Source: CAZGDB01 sp964524705
GTDB taxonomy: Bacteria > Pseudomonadota > Gammaproteobacteria > Berkiellales > Berkiellaceae
Assembly (NCBI GenBank): GCA_964524705.1
Contig: CAZGDB010000034.1
Location: 1-13,008, forward strand
Direction: 5' to 3'
DNA length: 13,008 bases
The notes below the pieces were generated by a model that did not search any database, was not told the origin of the DNA, and worked only from the letters and a program-made list of their open reading frames with translations. This document shows positions 1 to 6,306 of this stretch, one piece after another. A program made the position numbers and the translations under genes. Within the stretch, counting starts at the first letter, position 1; every line of letters begins with the position of its first letter.

Positions 1-459
1 ACCGTTTTAGAAAATGTCGCGTTTGCTTATAAACGGGGCTCCACTAGAAGATTAACTTTATTTAAAAATAAACAAAAGACTCTGTGGTTACAAAAACAAG
101 TCGCCTTATTAGGTATGGGTTTAGAACACAAGATGCATACCATCGTCACTCACCTTTCAGGTGGACAACGACAAGCGTTGAGTTTAATCATGGCCTTGTT
201 AAGGCCCTCTAAAGTATTACTTTTGGATGAGATCACAGCTGCTTTAGATCCCAATATGGCGGAGTTGGTAATGCAGCTTGCCTATACACTCGTGTGCGCC
301 GAAGGGCGTACTTGTTTAGCCATTACCCACAATATGCAGCATGCCCTATCCTATGGAGACAAGATTCTACTGTTAAGGGAAGGGCGTATCATCAAGGAAT
401 TTAATGCACTCACTAAGAAAAACTTAACCCCAGCCCTACTTGCCGCTGAATTGGGCTAG
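1..459 (+). CDS. ABC transporter ATP-binding subunit, tryptophan-importer-like, C-terminal part
   Basis: This is the nucleotide-binding subunit of an ABC importer, which hydrolyses ATP at the inner face of the cytoplasmic membrane. The reading frame is open from the first base, so the gene begins upstream of the window; the first internal ATG is not its start. About 152 codons are present. Visible motifs are the signature LSGGQ followed by RQALSL, a Walker B (LLLDE), a D-loop (ALDP) and the switch histidine in AITHN. The Walker A lysine lies outside the window. The phrase GGQRQALSL and the ending YGDKILLLREGRII are like the ATPases (COG1101 type) that work with a TrpX-like binding protein and a permease, usually encoded just upstream. 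The ABC identity is certain. The substrate class (tryptophan or another aromatic amino acid) is inference from family resemblance. Confidence 0.9.
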   Translation, partial: TVLENVAFAYKRGSTRRLTLFKNKQKTLWLQKQVALLGMGLEHKMHTIVTHLSGGQRQALSLIMALLRPSKVLLLDEITAALDPNMAELVMQLAYTLVCAEGRTCLAITHNMQHALSYGDKILLLREGRIIKEFNALTKKNLTPALLAAELG

Positions 460-497
460 CAATTCTATAGAAATTAACAAAAAATGCAAGGATTATG

Positions 498-526
498 TTT
501 ACAAGATTCCTATAAAGGTGTGTAAT
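498..526 (+). promoter_or_regulatory. Sigma-70-type promoter of the 557-1396 gene
   Basis: A -35 box TTTACA (498-503) and a -10 box TGTAAT (521-526) are separated by 17 bases. A transcript from here would start near 533, ahead of the ribosome binding site AGAGAGGT (543-550) and the ATG at 557. The gene is therefore probably transcribed independently of the ABC transporter. Confidence 0.6.
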
Positions 527-556
527 GCAAGACGGTATATCAGAGAGGTGTATATT

Positions 557-1396
557 ATGATCCCAAAAGTACGACAAAAACTTATTTACGATGCCCCTAA
601 AAAGGTTTTTGAATTTTGCCGCGATGTCCTACCATTTATATGTCTGGCCGCTGCAGTTGCTGAGCCGGTTGTTGGTGCTATTCTGATTTCAGACATAGCA
701 GTGCTAGCAATTTGTGCATGGGTCGTTAGTAAATTTGCTTACACTTTAGCAAATCATTTTTTCTCACAACGAACCAATTTAACTATCCCGGTTGTTGACA
801 CAGGGTTACGCATCGCACGTACTGCCCTTGGTTCTGCATTTGAACATTTACCTGTTGGTGTCCGTGGATTTTTAGAACGCCCTCTCCCCTTTATAGGTCT
901 TGCACTCAAACATAGCGCAACCGCACTTGGATTAGGCGCTATGCATTTAGCTGGTTATGCGTATCTGACTTGGATGCGTCGTAAACACTTACAGCAAACA
1001 TTTGGGAATAACGCTAGTCACGTTTTTGCTGATGGGATCAGACGTACTCGCTTCTCTAAAATGCTCAGTGTTAATCTAAAATTGTTTGGATTAGGTTTAG
1101 CAATTGCGGGTGTTGGTATGTTGTGTGCTACTCCTTTTGTATCAATCTCTGGCTTTACCATCGCCGGTACTTTTGCTGCTGCGACAGCATTGGATATCGT
1201 GCAATGGGCTGCCCGTCTAGTCTATAAATATAGAAATTATAAACTAGAACCAGCAGTGCCGACTGGAGAGCCAAACGGCGCGCCACCAAGTGACAATCAA
1301 GGCGGCCACCTTGCTAACCCTGCACTAAGCAAGAATACAGATACCAAGCCTCCTGAAGACCTCCGCAAAAGAAGAAGGAAACCGGGTTCTCATTAA
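557..1396 (+). CDS. Uncharacterised membrane protein with a basic, proline-rich C-terminal tail
   Basis: I do not recognise this protein. It is 279 residues from the ATG at 557, chosen because AGAGAGGT lies 6 bases upstream and a promoter lies just before it; a longer frame back to 440 would overlap the ABC gene and has no ribosome site. Hydrophobic stretches lie near residues 24-57, 111-139 and 175-221, each long enough for a hairpin or one to two membrane passes. Basic linkers such as RRKH and RRTR separate them. The last about 50 residues (231-279) are hydrophilic, rich in proline and asparagine, and end in a basic cluster RKRRRK. No signal peptide or enzymatic motif was seen. Membrane hairpins with a charged soluble tail are common among secreted effectors of Legionellales, but that role is only a guess. 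The gene ends 12 bases before a bidirectional terminator. Confidence 0.75.
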   Translation: MIPKVRQKLIYDAPKKVFEFCRDVLPFICLAAAVAEPVVGAILISDIAVLAICAWVVSKFAYTLANHFFSQRTNLTIPVVDTGLRIARTALGSAFEHLPVGVRGFLERPLPFIGLALKHSATALGLGAMHLAGYAYLTWMRRKHLQQTFGNNASHVFADGIRRTRFSKMLSVNLKLFGLGLAIAGVGMLCATPFVSISGFTIAGTFAAATALDIVQWAARLVYKYRNYKLEPAVPTGEPNGAPPSDNQGGHLANPALSKNTDTKPPEDLRKRRRKPGSH

Positions 1397-1408
1397 TCTA
1401 CTTAGTTC

Positions 1409-1442
1409 TACAATAAAGGGCCATTTATGGCCCTTTATTGTA
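1409..1442. terminator. Perfect bidirectional rho-independent terminator
   Basis: The arms TACAATAAAGGGCCA (1409-1423) and TGGCCCTTTATTGTA (1428-1442) are exact reverse complements around the loop TTTA. The A-rich and T-rich outer parts give each strand a GC stem followed by a T-rich run. It sits between the converging genes 557-1396 and 1444-2418, only 1 base from the stop codon of the latter. Confidence 0.85.
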
Positions 1443-1443
1443 T

Positions 1444-2418
1444 CTAAGAGTGAGTAGTTCGATTATTGTTACGCAGTTTTAGTTCTGGGAGCGTATTATC
1501 TGAAACTTGTTTGAAAACTAAAGTGGGTTTTAGCTGTAGCGCTGAAGCGGATTTCCTTAATGGTGGTAACGTGGTTGCATGGCTCAGATGGAAAGCATCA
1601 CTACGTAAATCTAGAAAAAGCGCCTCTCGCTTATCCTCTATCGGGGGCACTATAATAATACGCTGTTGTGTTAACAAAGTTTGTTGTGCCGCCACAGTTT
1701 GTATGTACTCTACAAAGGTAGGTTTATTAAGTGCCGCTTTACGCAAATCTCGCTTACGAAGCATTAATTCTAAAACGATCCGTTGCGTCTCAAAGGGGCT
1801 GTTTGTGTATTTTCGAACCTCTCCTTTAATAAAATCATCCGACAATAACAAGCATCTTAAGATACCCTCATTGACTTCAGTCATAAAATGAGGATTTTCT
1901 TTGAGTTCTGTACAAGCCAGAATAGGCCAAGTTGGCATATGCCCATTGATAACCCTATCTAGCCAATTTTTAGCCACATGATTTGCCAAAAATGGCAATA
2001 CCGTTAAATCTACAGCCTCAATTGTATCTTTGCAGGGTGCATCCCCCCTCCATATACATTCTGTACCTATTTTGATCACCCGGTTAGAGACTATTTTTAA
2101 AGAAGTTAACGGCACGTCGGTGTCATTTAAAAACAAACATGCCACCAATAATTGACCTAACCCTTTTACTTCCCTACCTAGAATTTTTTCTTTAATTTCA
2201 CTAACGGCATGCTGCTTGTTAAATGGTTCACACCCTGGGGTGTCTTCAATCCTCACACCATGTCGCCCATTAGATAACTCTAGATATTTTGCTTTAGGTT
2301 GACCGCCGCCAAGAATAATCCGTAAAAATTCTTGTGCAATAACTGCCCTTCTGGCTTGCACCTCATCTGTTTTAGTAATTACTACACCTGGTGGTTGTGG
2401 TGGGACCGAACGTAACAT
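1444..2418 (-). CDS. Degenerate paralogue of the neighbouring kinase-like protein (putative pseudokinase)
   Basis: This 324-residue protein aligns by eye over most of its length with the upstream neighbour (2511-3722). Shared blocks are AQEF/AQEL near residue 28, KGLG near 85-88, AVDL near 135-138, NWLD near 151-154 and LLLSDD near 190-195. The neighbour's catalytic loop DLHFGN reads DVPLTS here: the Asp is kept (D101), His becomes Pro103 and Asn becomes Ser106. The neighbour's LDGD reads IGTE, losing both acidic residues. It also lacks the neighbour's first about 75 residues. Kinase activity is therefore unlikely, and a binding or regulatory role is inferred. The start ATG has AAGAGGT 6 bases upstream. 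The frame is intact with no stops, so this is not an obvious decaying gene. No known family can be named with certainty. Confidence 0.75.
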   Translation of the reverse strand: MLRSVPPQPPGVVITKTDEVQARRAVIAQEFLRIILGGGQPKAKYLELSNGRHGVRIEDTPGCEPFNKQHAVSEIKEKILGREVKGLGQLLVACLFLNDTDVPLTSLKIVSNRVIKIGTECIWRGDAPCKDTIEAVDLTVLPFLANHVAKNWLDRVINGHMPTWPILACTELKENPHFMTEVNEGILRCLLLSDDFIKGEVRKYTNSPFETQRIVLELMLRKRDLRKAALNKPTFVEYIQTVAAQQTLLTQQRIIIVPPIEDKREALFLDLRSDAFHLSHATTLPPLRKSASALQLKPTLVFKQVSDNTLPELKLRNNNRTTHS

Positions 2419-2421
2419 AAT

Positions 2422-2435
2422 AGACCTCTTGGTCT
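2422..2435 (-). promoter_or_regulatory. Small hairpin over the ribosome binding site of the pseudokinase gene
   Basis: On the minus strand AGACC-AAGA-GGTCT forms a 5-base-pair stem whose loop and 3' arm contain the Shine-Dalgarno sequence AAGAGGT. This could moderate translation. The stem is short and may be coincidental. Confidence 0.3.
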
Positions 2436-2442
2436 GAACACT

Positions 2443-2470
2443 CTTATATAAGATTAGTAGAATTTACAAA
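2443..2470 (-). promoter_or_regulatory. Weak candidate promoter between the two kinase-like genes
   Basis: The palindrome CTTATATAAG (2443-2452) supplies a -10-like TATAAG on the minus strand. A poor -35 (TTTGTA, 16-base spacer) lies upstream. TTTACAAAA is directly repeated on the plus strand at 2463-2471 and 2481-2489. The 88-base gap has no convincing terminator, so read-through from the upstream gene is equally likely. Confidence 0.3.
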
Positions 2471-2510
2471 AGATATCCTCTTTACAAAAAAGAATTTTAA
2501 TGCGTAGTAA

Positions 2511-3722
2511 TCACGGCTTTGGGAGACCAGGAACCCGTTTTGATACTTGGTGAGGCAGTAATGGTGGCAATCTGTCAGCAACTCCTAATTGTCGTGTCAG
2601 CACTAGTTGCGATGATTGTTGTGACAAAGCCTTTTCCGCCACTTGAGCTTGTTTTTCGGCTGAGAGCAACAGAAAATTAAAAGAAATTTCTAATTTTACA
2701 GCAAGACTTGGAGACCATAACTCTTGCATGCCACTAATTTTAAAACCCTCTAAATATTTTTTGTATTTAATAAAATCTTGCTGACATTTTTCTGTTTTTA
2801 AATAGGAAACAAAGTTTTTTTTACCAAGCGCCGCTTGTAGTAATTCTACTCGGCGCGTAATTAAGGCGTTTTTTAAAACATCTTGCTCTAAAGGATCTAT
2901 AATATAAAAACCTGTTATTAGTTTAATAATATCGTCAGATAACAATAAAATACGCAAAAGCTCTTCATGTACTTCTTGCTGAAACAATTCACTTTTACGA
3001 AGCTTGTCACACACCAACACTGGAGGGATGGAATTTATTTTACTATGCACACGCAAATCTAACCAATTCCATGCTCCATAGTGATAAGTATAAGGCAATA
3101 AATTAAGATCTACTGCTTCCAAAGGTTTTGTTCTATCAGAAAGCTTATTTTCTAAAAAAGAATTTAAGTTACCAAATGCCAGATCGCCATCGAGCTTGAC
3201 TACTTCATCTCCCGCCACACCAATGTTACCAAAATGCAAATCTGTTTCATTAATCCACAAAGATGCGACTAATGCTCGCCCTAACCCTTTGACTTTCCCG
3301 TCTAATATATCATCACGGAGCCCAGCAATCCCAGTAGGATAGTTTGCAAAAGTTATAAAGCCCACGACTTCTTTAGAAAAGACATAACTTTCATGATTTC
3401 TATCTGCAACATAACGTGTTTTTGGTTGCTTGTTTAACAACAACCGAAACAACTCTTGCGCAAACACTTCACGTTTAGCCATATTGCGATTTTTTAGTCT
3501 CATTTGTGCTTTATAGAAAGCAATATTCACATTCTGCGTGTTAAAGACTCTATTTACGTCTTCTACTTCAATTTTTTTACTATACCAGTGATAATTATGT
3601 TTCGCGGTTTTAGGTTCTGTATCTACAGAAGTTTTTTTAGTTCTAATATATACCTGATGTACACCAACTGCCTCGTCTGGTAACTTTTCAACAATCTGAT
3701 ATTGATCAAGACGTCTAGGCAC
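2511..3722 (-). CDS. Kinase-like protein with a PI3/PI4-kinase-type catalytic loop, effector candidate
   Basis: I place the start at GTG 3722, giving 403 residues. The GTG shares its first G with the TAG stop of rnt (TAGTG) and has AAAGAGAG 4 bases upstream. A longer frame from TTG 3758 has no ribosome site. The central segment INETDLHFGNIG then VVKLDGD (D161, H163, N166, D178, D180) resembles the D-x-H-x-x-N plus D-x-D arrangement of lipid-kinase-like folds (PI3/PI4 kinase, HipA and relatives), where Asp and Asn handle catalysis and metal. An N-lobe-like region covers about residues 25-125, with a possible helix-C glutamate in AQEL. The ATP lysine cannot be assigned; K49/K50 are candidates. 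The C-terminal half is helical-looking and ends in a proline-rich tail. There is no signal peptide or membrane segment. The substrate (lipid or protein) is unknown, and a secreted-effector role is inferred only from the likely lineage. Confidence 0.7.
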   Translation of the reverse strand: MPRRLDQYQIVEKLPDEAVGVHQVYIRTKKTSVDTEPKTAKHNYHWYSKKIEVEDVNRVFNTQNVNIAFYKAQMRLKNRNMAKREVFAQELFRLLLNKQPKTRYVADRNHESYVFSKEVVGFITFANYPTGIAGLRDDILDGKVKGLGRALVASLWINETDLHFGNIGVAGDEVVKLDGDLAFGNLNSFLENKLSDRTKPLEAVDLNLLPYTYHYGAWNWLDLRVHSKINSIPPVLVCDKLRKSELFQQEVHEELLRILLLSDDIIKLITGFYIIDPLEQDVLKNALITRRVELLQAALGKKNFVSYLKTEKCQQDFIKYKKYLEGFKISGMQELWSPSLAVKLEISFNFLLLSAEKQAQVAEKALSQQSSQLVLTRQLGVADRLPPLLPHQVSKRVPGLPKP

Positions 3723-4354
3723 TATGCTCTCTTTATGTTTTTTTGGATTCCGTCCCAAGTGTTAATGATTTTACAAAACAGTTCTGCGGTAATCGTTGCA
3801 TCATATAGTGCAGAATGTGCTTCACTGATGTTAAATGGTAATTTCGCTGCCAAGACAGCTTTTGCTAATACTGTTTGTCCATAAGCTAATCCGCCCAACG
3901 TGGCTGTATCAAAACTGCTAAAACGATGAAATAAGCTTTTTATCCCTGTTCTTTTACATGCCGCATTTAAAAATGCTAAATCAAACCACGCATTATGTCC
4001 CACTAAAATAGCTTTTTGACAATTATGTGCTTTGAGTAAAGGTTTTAATTTAGCAAATAAGTCTGTCAGCATGTCACTTTCAGATAATGCGTTATTAAAC
4101 GGATGATTGGGAATAATTTTATTAAAGGCTAATGCCTCGGGATCTAAATGAGCCCCTTCAAAAGGCTGAACATGATAATGGTATAAAGAAGGATTGGGGA
4201 CTAGGCCCCAATCTCCAATTTCAGTAAGGGTAAGAGGGACTGCTGACAATTCTAAAATCGCATCTGTGGAGGATTCTAATCCTCCTGTTTCCACATCTAC
4301 GACCACGGGTAAAAAACCCCTAAACCGTTTGGCAGCAGCCTTTAATTCTATCAC
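3722..4354 (-). CDS. rnt: Ribonuclease T (DEDDh 3'-5' exoribonuclease)
   Basis: RNase T trims the 3' ends of tRNA, 5S rRNA and other stable RNAs and also degrades single-stranded DNA. It acts in the cytoplasm as a dimer. The protein has 210 residues, close to the family's usual length. The five catalytic residues are visible: D20 and E22 in VVDVETGG, D125 in GHNAWFD, and H180 and D185 in EAHSALYDA, making it a DEDDh enzyme. The start is a GTG with a strong GAGGGGA ribosome site, 16 bases after the peroxiredoxin stop, so the two are almost certainly co-transcribed. Its stop codon overlaps the GTG start of the kinase-like gene downstream. RNase T next to glutaredoxin and peroxiredoxin genes recurs in gammaproteobacteria. 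Confidence 0.95.
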   Translation of the reverse strand: MIELKAAAKRFRGFLPVVVDVETGGLESSTDAILELSAVPLTLTEIGDWGLVPNPSLYHYHVQPFEGAHLDPEALAFNKIIPNHPFNNALSESDMLTDLFAKLKPLLKAHNCQKAILVGHNAWFDLAFLNAACKRTGIKSLFHRFSSFDTATLGGLAYGQTVLAKAVLAAKLPFNISEAHSALYDATITAELFCKIINTWDGIQKNIKRA

Positions 4355-4370
4355 CCTATCCCCTCATCAA

Positions 4371-4973
4371 TTAGAGAGCCTGTTCATTGTCTGTCAAATA
4401 GCTTGCAACACCGGCAGCTGTGGCTTTCATACCCTGTTTACCTTTGTTCCAACCTGCAGGGCAGACTTCGCCGTGCTCTTCATGGTACTGCAATGCATCA
4501 AAGGTACGTAACAGTTCATCAATGTTACGCCCTAAAGGCAGATCGTTCACGATTTGCGCTTTAACGATTTGGTTTTTATCCAAAATAAAGGCTGCACGTA
4601 AGGCGACTCCTGCTTGAGGATGAACAATACCGTAGCTTTGACAAATGGAACGTTGTAAATCAGATACTAAGGTGTAATCCAATGCACCAATTCCACCTTT
4701 GGAACGAGGGGTATCTCTCCATGCATGGTGTGTAAACTGAGAATCAATAGAGATACCAATCACTTCAATACCGCGTGCCTTGAACTGTTCCATACGGTTA
4801 TGAAGCGCAATGAGTTCAGAAGGACATACGAATGTAAAGTCCAAAGGATAAAAGAATAACAAACCGTACTTGCCATTCAATGTCTTATGTAAATTAAAAT
4901 CTGTAACGATTTGACCGGAGGCTAAAACTGCCGCTGCGGTAAAATCAGGGGCTTTTTGTGTAACTAAACTCAT
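4371..4973 (-). CDS. ahpC: Typical 2-Cys peroxiredoxin (AhpC/TSA family)
   Basis: This is a cytoplasmic thiol peroxidase that reduces hydrogen peroxide, organic hydroperoxides and peroxynitrite. The peroxidatic cysteine is C50 in YPLDFTFVCPSE and the resolving cysteine is C171 in HGEVCPAGW, as in typical two-cysteine dimers. The length of 200 residues matches the AhpC/Prx1 group with a C-terminal arm. Two adjacent ATGs (4976 and 4973) follow an AAGGAG site with spacings of 4 and 7 bases; I chose the second because its spacing is better. An upstream TTG (4997) lies ahead of the ribosome site and is rejected. No ahpF is next to it, so the reductant (thioredoxin or AhpD-like) cannot be told from the window. 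It lies between grxD and rnt on the same strand. Confidence 0.93.
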   Translation of the reverse strand: MSLVTQKAPDFTAAAVLASGQIVTDFNLHKTLNGKYGLLFFYPLDFTFVCPSELIALHNRMEQFKARGIEVIGISIDSQFTHHAWRDTPRSKGGIGALDYTLVSDLQRSICQSYGIVHPQAGVALRAAFILDKNQIVKAQIVNDLPLGRNIDELLRTFDALQYHEEHGEVCPAGWNKGKQGMKATAAGVASYLTDNEQAL

Positions 4974-5013
4974 CATAGTACTCCTTTGACTGCACAAACA
5001 TAGAACAAAATTG

Positions 5014-5022
5014 AGTATACCA
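5014..5022 (-). promoter_or_regulatory. Extended -10 promoter of the peroxiredoxin gene
   Basis: The minus strand reads TGGTATACT, a TGn extended -10 with a five-of-six match to TATAAT. It leaves an untranslated leader of roughly 30 bases. No good -35 is present, as expected for an extended -10 promoter. It lies in the 61-base gap between the grxD stop and the peroxiredoxin start, so this gene can be expressed separately from grxD. Confidence 0.5.
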
Positions 5023-5034
5023 CCTTATTAAATG

Positions 5035-5379
5035 CTACGCAGCCACTATCTGTGGTTGTGCAACACATAACGCTGCAGCTTCTAGTTGTTTTTTAAGTTC
5101 GCCATTATCATAAAGCTCACTAACTATATCACAACCACCCAACAATTCACCCTTAAGGTAAACCTGAGGATAAGTAGGCCATTTAGAATAGGTTTTTAGG
5201 GCTTCTCTGAGCTCAAAGTCCTCTAAAATATTAACGTATGCAAAACTAGCGCCGCAATCCTTCAATATGGCCGCAACTTTGCTAGAAAACCCACATTGTG
5301 GAAACTGAGGGGTCCCCTTCATATATAATACTAAAGGGTGGGTGCTCAATTGATTTTCAATCTTGGTAATAACATCCAT
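5035..5379 (-). CDS. grxD: Monothiol glutaredoxin, CGFS type (Grx4/GrxD)
   Basis: Monothiol CGFS glutaredoxins bind a glutathione-ligated [2Fe-2S] cluster and deliver it to target proteins, linking iron-sulfur assembly to iron sensing. The active-site motif C29-G-F-S32 is in the segment PQFPQCGFSSK. The family features MKGTP, the TYPQVY cis-proline loop and the GGCDI glutathione-binding segment are all present. The length is 114 residues, close to E. coli GrxD, with a short alanine/glutamine-rich tail of about 10 residues. The start ATG at 5379 follows AAGGAG by 6 bases; an upstream in-frame ATG at 5436 has no ribosome site and lies almost at the start of sodB. The gene is divergent from sodB, with 72 bases between starts. 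I see no clear -35/-10 pair in that gap. Confidence 0.95.
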   Translation of the reverse strand: MDVITKIENQLSTHPLVLYMKGTPQFPQCGFSSKVAAILKDCGASFAYVNILEDFELREALKTYSKWPTYPQVYLKGELLGGCDIVSELYDNGELKKQLEAAALCVAQPQIVAA

Positions 5380-5451
5380 TATTTGCTCCTTCACTAAAAA
5401 GACGTAAACTCTAACACGCTTTGACCATAAAATCATTTACAGGAGTACAAT

Positions 5452-6036
5452 ATGGCTTTTACCCTTCCCCCTCTACCCTATGATAAGGCTGCTTTAGAGC
5501 CCCATATCTCTAGTGAGACGCTAAGTTTTCATTATGAAAAACACCATCAAACTTATCTAAACAACTTAAATAATTTACTTAAAGACAACCCTTTAGCGAA
5601 TGCTTCGTTGGAAGAAATAGTAAAAACCAGTACTGGTGGTATTTTTAATAACGCAGCCCAAGTTTGGAACCATAGTTTTTACTGGAACTGCTTAACCCCT
5701 AACGCACAACCTTTGAGCACAGCCAGTCCTTTATATACAGCTATTGTGAAGCAATTTGGTTCAATGGAAGCGTTTGTAGAACAATTCACCCAATGCGCAA
5801 TTACGACTTTTGGATCTGGCTGGGCTTGGCTCGTACAAGATGCAAACGGCGCTTTAAGCTTGCAAAGCACCTCTAATGCCCAATGCCCACTTACTACAGG
5901 CCATACGCCCTTATTAACCTGTGATGTCTGGGAACATGCCTACTATATTGATTACCGCAACCTACGGGCTAAGTATGTAGAAAGCTTTTGGAAGTTGGTG
6001 AACTGGAGTTTTGTGGAAAAAAACTTTAAGGCTTAA
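5452..6036 (+). CDS. sodB: Superoxide dismutase, iron type
   Basis: SodB converts superoxide to oxygen and hydrogen peroxide in the cytoplasm. The 194 residues cover the whole Fe/Mn-SOD fold. The four metal ligands are visible: H27 in FHYEKHH, H74 in VWNHSFYW, and D158 and H162 in CDVWEHAYYIDY. The iron type is suggested by AAQVWNHSFYWNCL and FGSGWAWLV, which are typical of FeSOD. No signal peptide is present. The ATG follows CAGGAG by 6 bases. Peroxide made here would be removed by the peroxiredoxin encoded divergently, and grxD ties the block to iron-sulfur status. A hairpin at 6056-6074 follows the gene. Confidence 0.96.
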   Translation: MAFTLPPLPYDKAALEPHISSETLSFHYEKHHQTYLNNLNNLLKDNPLANASLEEIVKTSTGGIFNNAAQVWNHSFYWNCLTPNAQPLSTASPLYTAIVKQFGSMEAFVEQFTQCAITTFGSGWAWLVQDANGALSLQSTSNAQCPLTTGHTPLLTCDVWEHAYYIDYRNLRAKYVESFWKLVNWSFVEKNFKA

Positions 6037-6055
6037 CGCGGACTATAAAAAGAAA

Positions 6056-6074
6056 CAGGGGCTTAGAGCCCCTG
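6056..6074. terminator. Hairpin terminator between sodB and the minus-strand unit
   Basis: CAGGGGCT (6056-6063) and AGCCCCTG (6067-6074) pair perfectly around a 3-base loop. On the minus strand the stem is followed by TTTCTTTTT, a good T-tract. On the plus strand the tail (CGATCTTT) is weaker. It therefore best terminates transcription arriving from 7278 and may also serve sodB. Confidence 0.75.
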
Positions 6075-6091
6075 CGATCTTTGCTGTTCAT

Positions 6092-6247
6092 TTATCTATG
6101 TGGTGATAAATTGCTGCTTTGACCAGGATCGTCTTGAGCCTTACCAGGACCAGTTTTGTTCAGTTCAGCGCCCAAACCAACAAGTGATGCAGGTCTTGTT
6201 AGTTTCTGTTCCGGGTCTATCTTTCTTCGTAACCACCACTTATGCAT
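6092..6247 (-). CDS. Possible 51-residue protein, or part of a small RNA
   Basis: An intact minus-strand frame encodes 51 residues beginning MHKWWLRRKIDPEQK and ending SSNLSPHR. The N-terminus is basic; the rest is polar and rich in Gly, Pro and Asp. An in-frame stop two codons upstream of the ATG means it cannot be an extension of the membrane protein gene before it. There is no ribosome site, but a TATATAAAA stretch (a -10-like box) lies about 25 bases upstream and the terminator at 6056-6074 lies just downstream. It could be a real small gene, the 3' untranslated part of the neighbouring messenger, or an RNA. I recognise no relatives. Confidence 0.3.
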   Translation of the reverse strand: MHKWWLRRKIDPEQKLTRPASLVGLGAELNKTGPGKAQDDPGQSSNLSPHR

Positions 6248-6306
6248 CACTTAAGGAGACGTTTCGTAGGATTTTATATATACTCCATGCGAAACGCGTT
6301 ATGACG

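Noticed and set aside
440..556. N-terminal extension of the membrane protein back to ATG 440
   Set aside because: It overlaps the end of the ABC gene, lacks a ribosome site, and spans the promoter at 498-526. ATG 557 has AGAGAGGT at good spacing.
1466..1891. 141-codon plus-strand frame
   Set aside because: It lies antisense to the pseudokinase gene, which has a ribosome site and a clear paralogue; the plus-strand translation resembles nothing.
1444..3722. HipBA-type toxin-antitoxin system
   Set aside because: There is no small HipB-like helix-turn-helix gene beside the kinase-like genes, and the motif spacing fits lipid-kinase-like folds at least as well as HipA.
4974..4997. TTG start for the peroxiredoxin at 4997
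   Set aside because: It lies upstream of the AAGGAG site; the ATGs right after that site fit the family N-terminus.
5380..5436. Longer glutaredoxin start at 5436
   Set aside because: There is no ribosome site, and the added residues are not part of the GrxD family.
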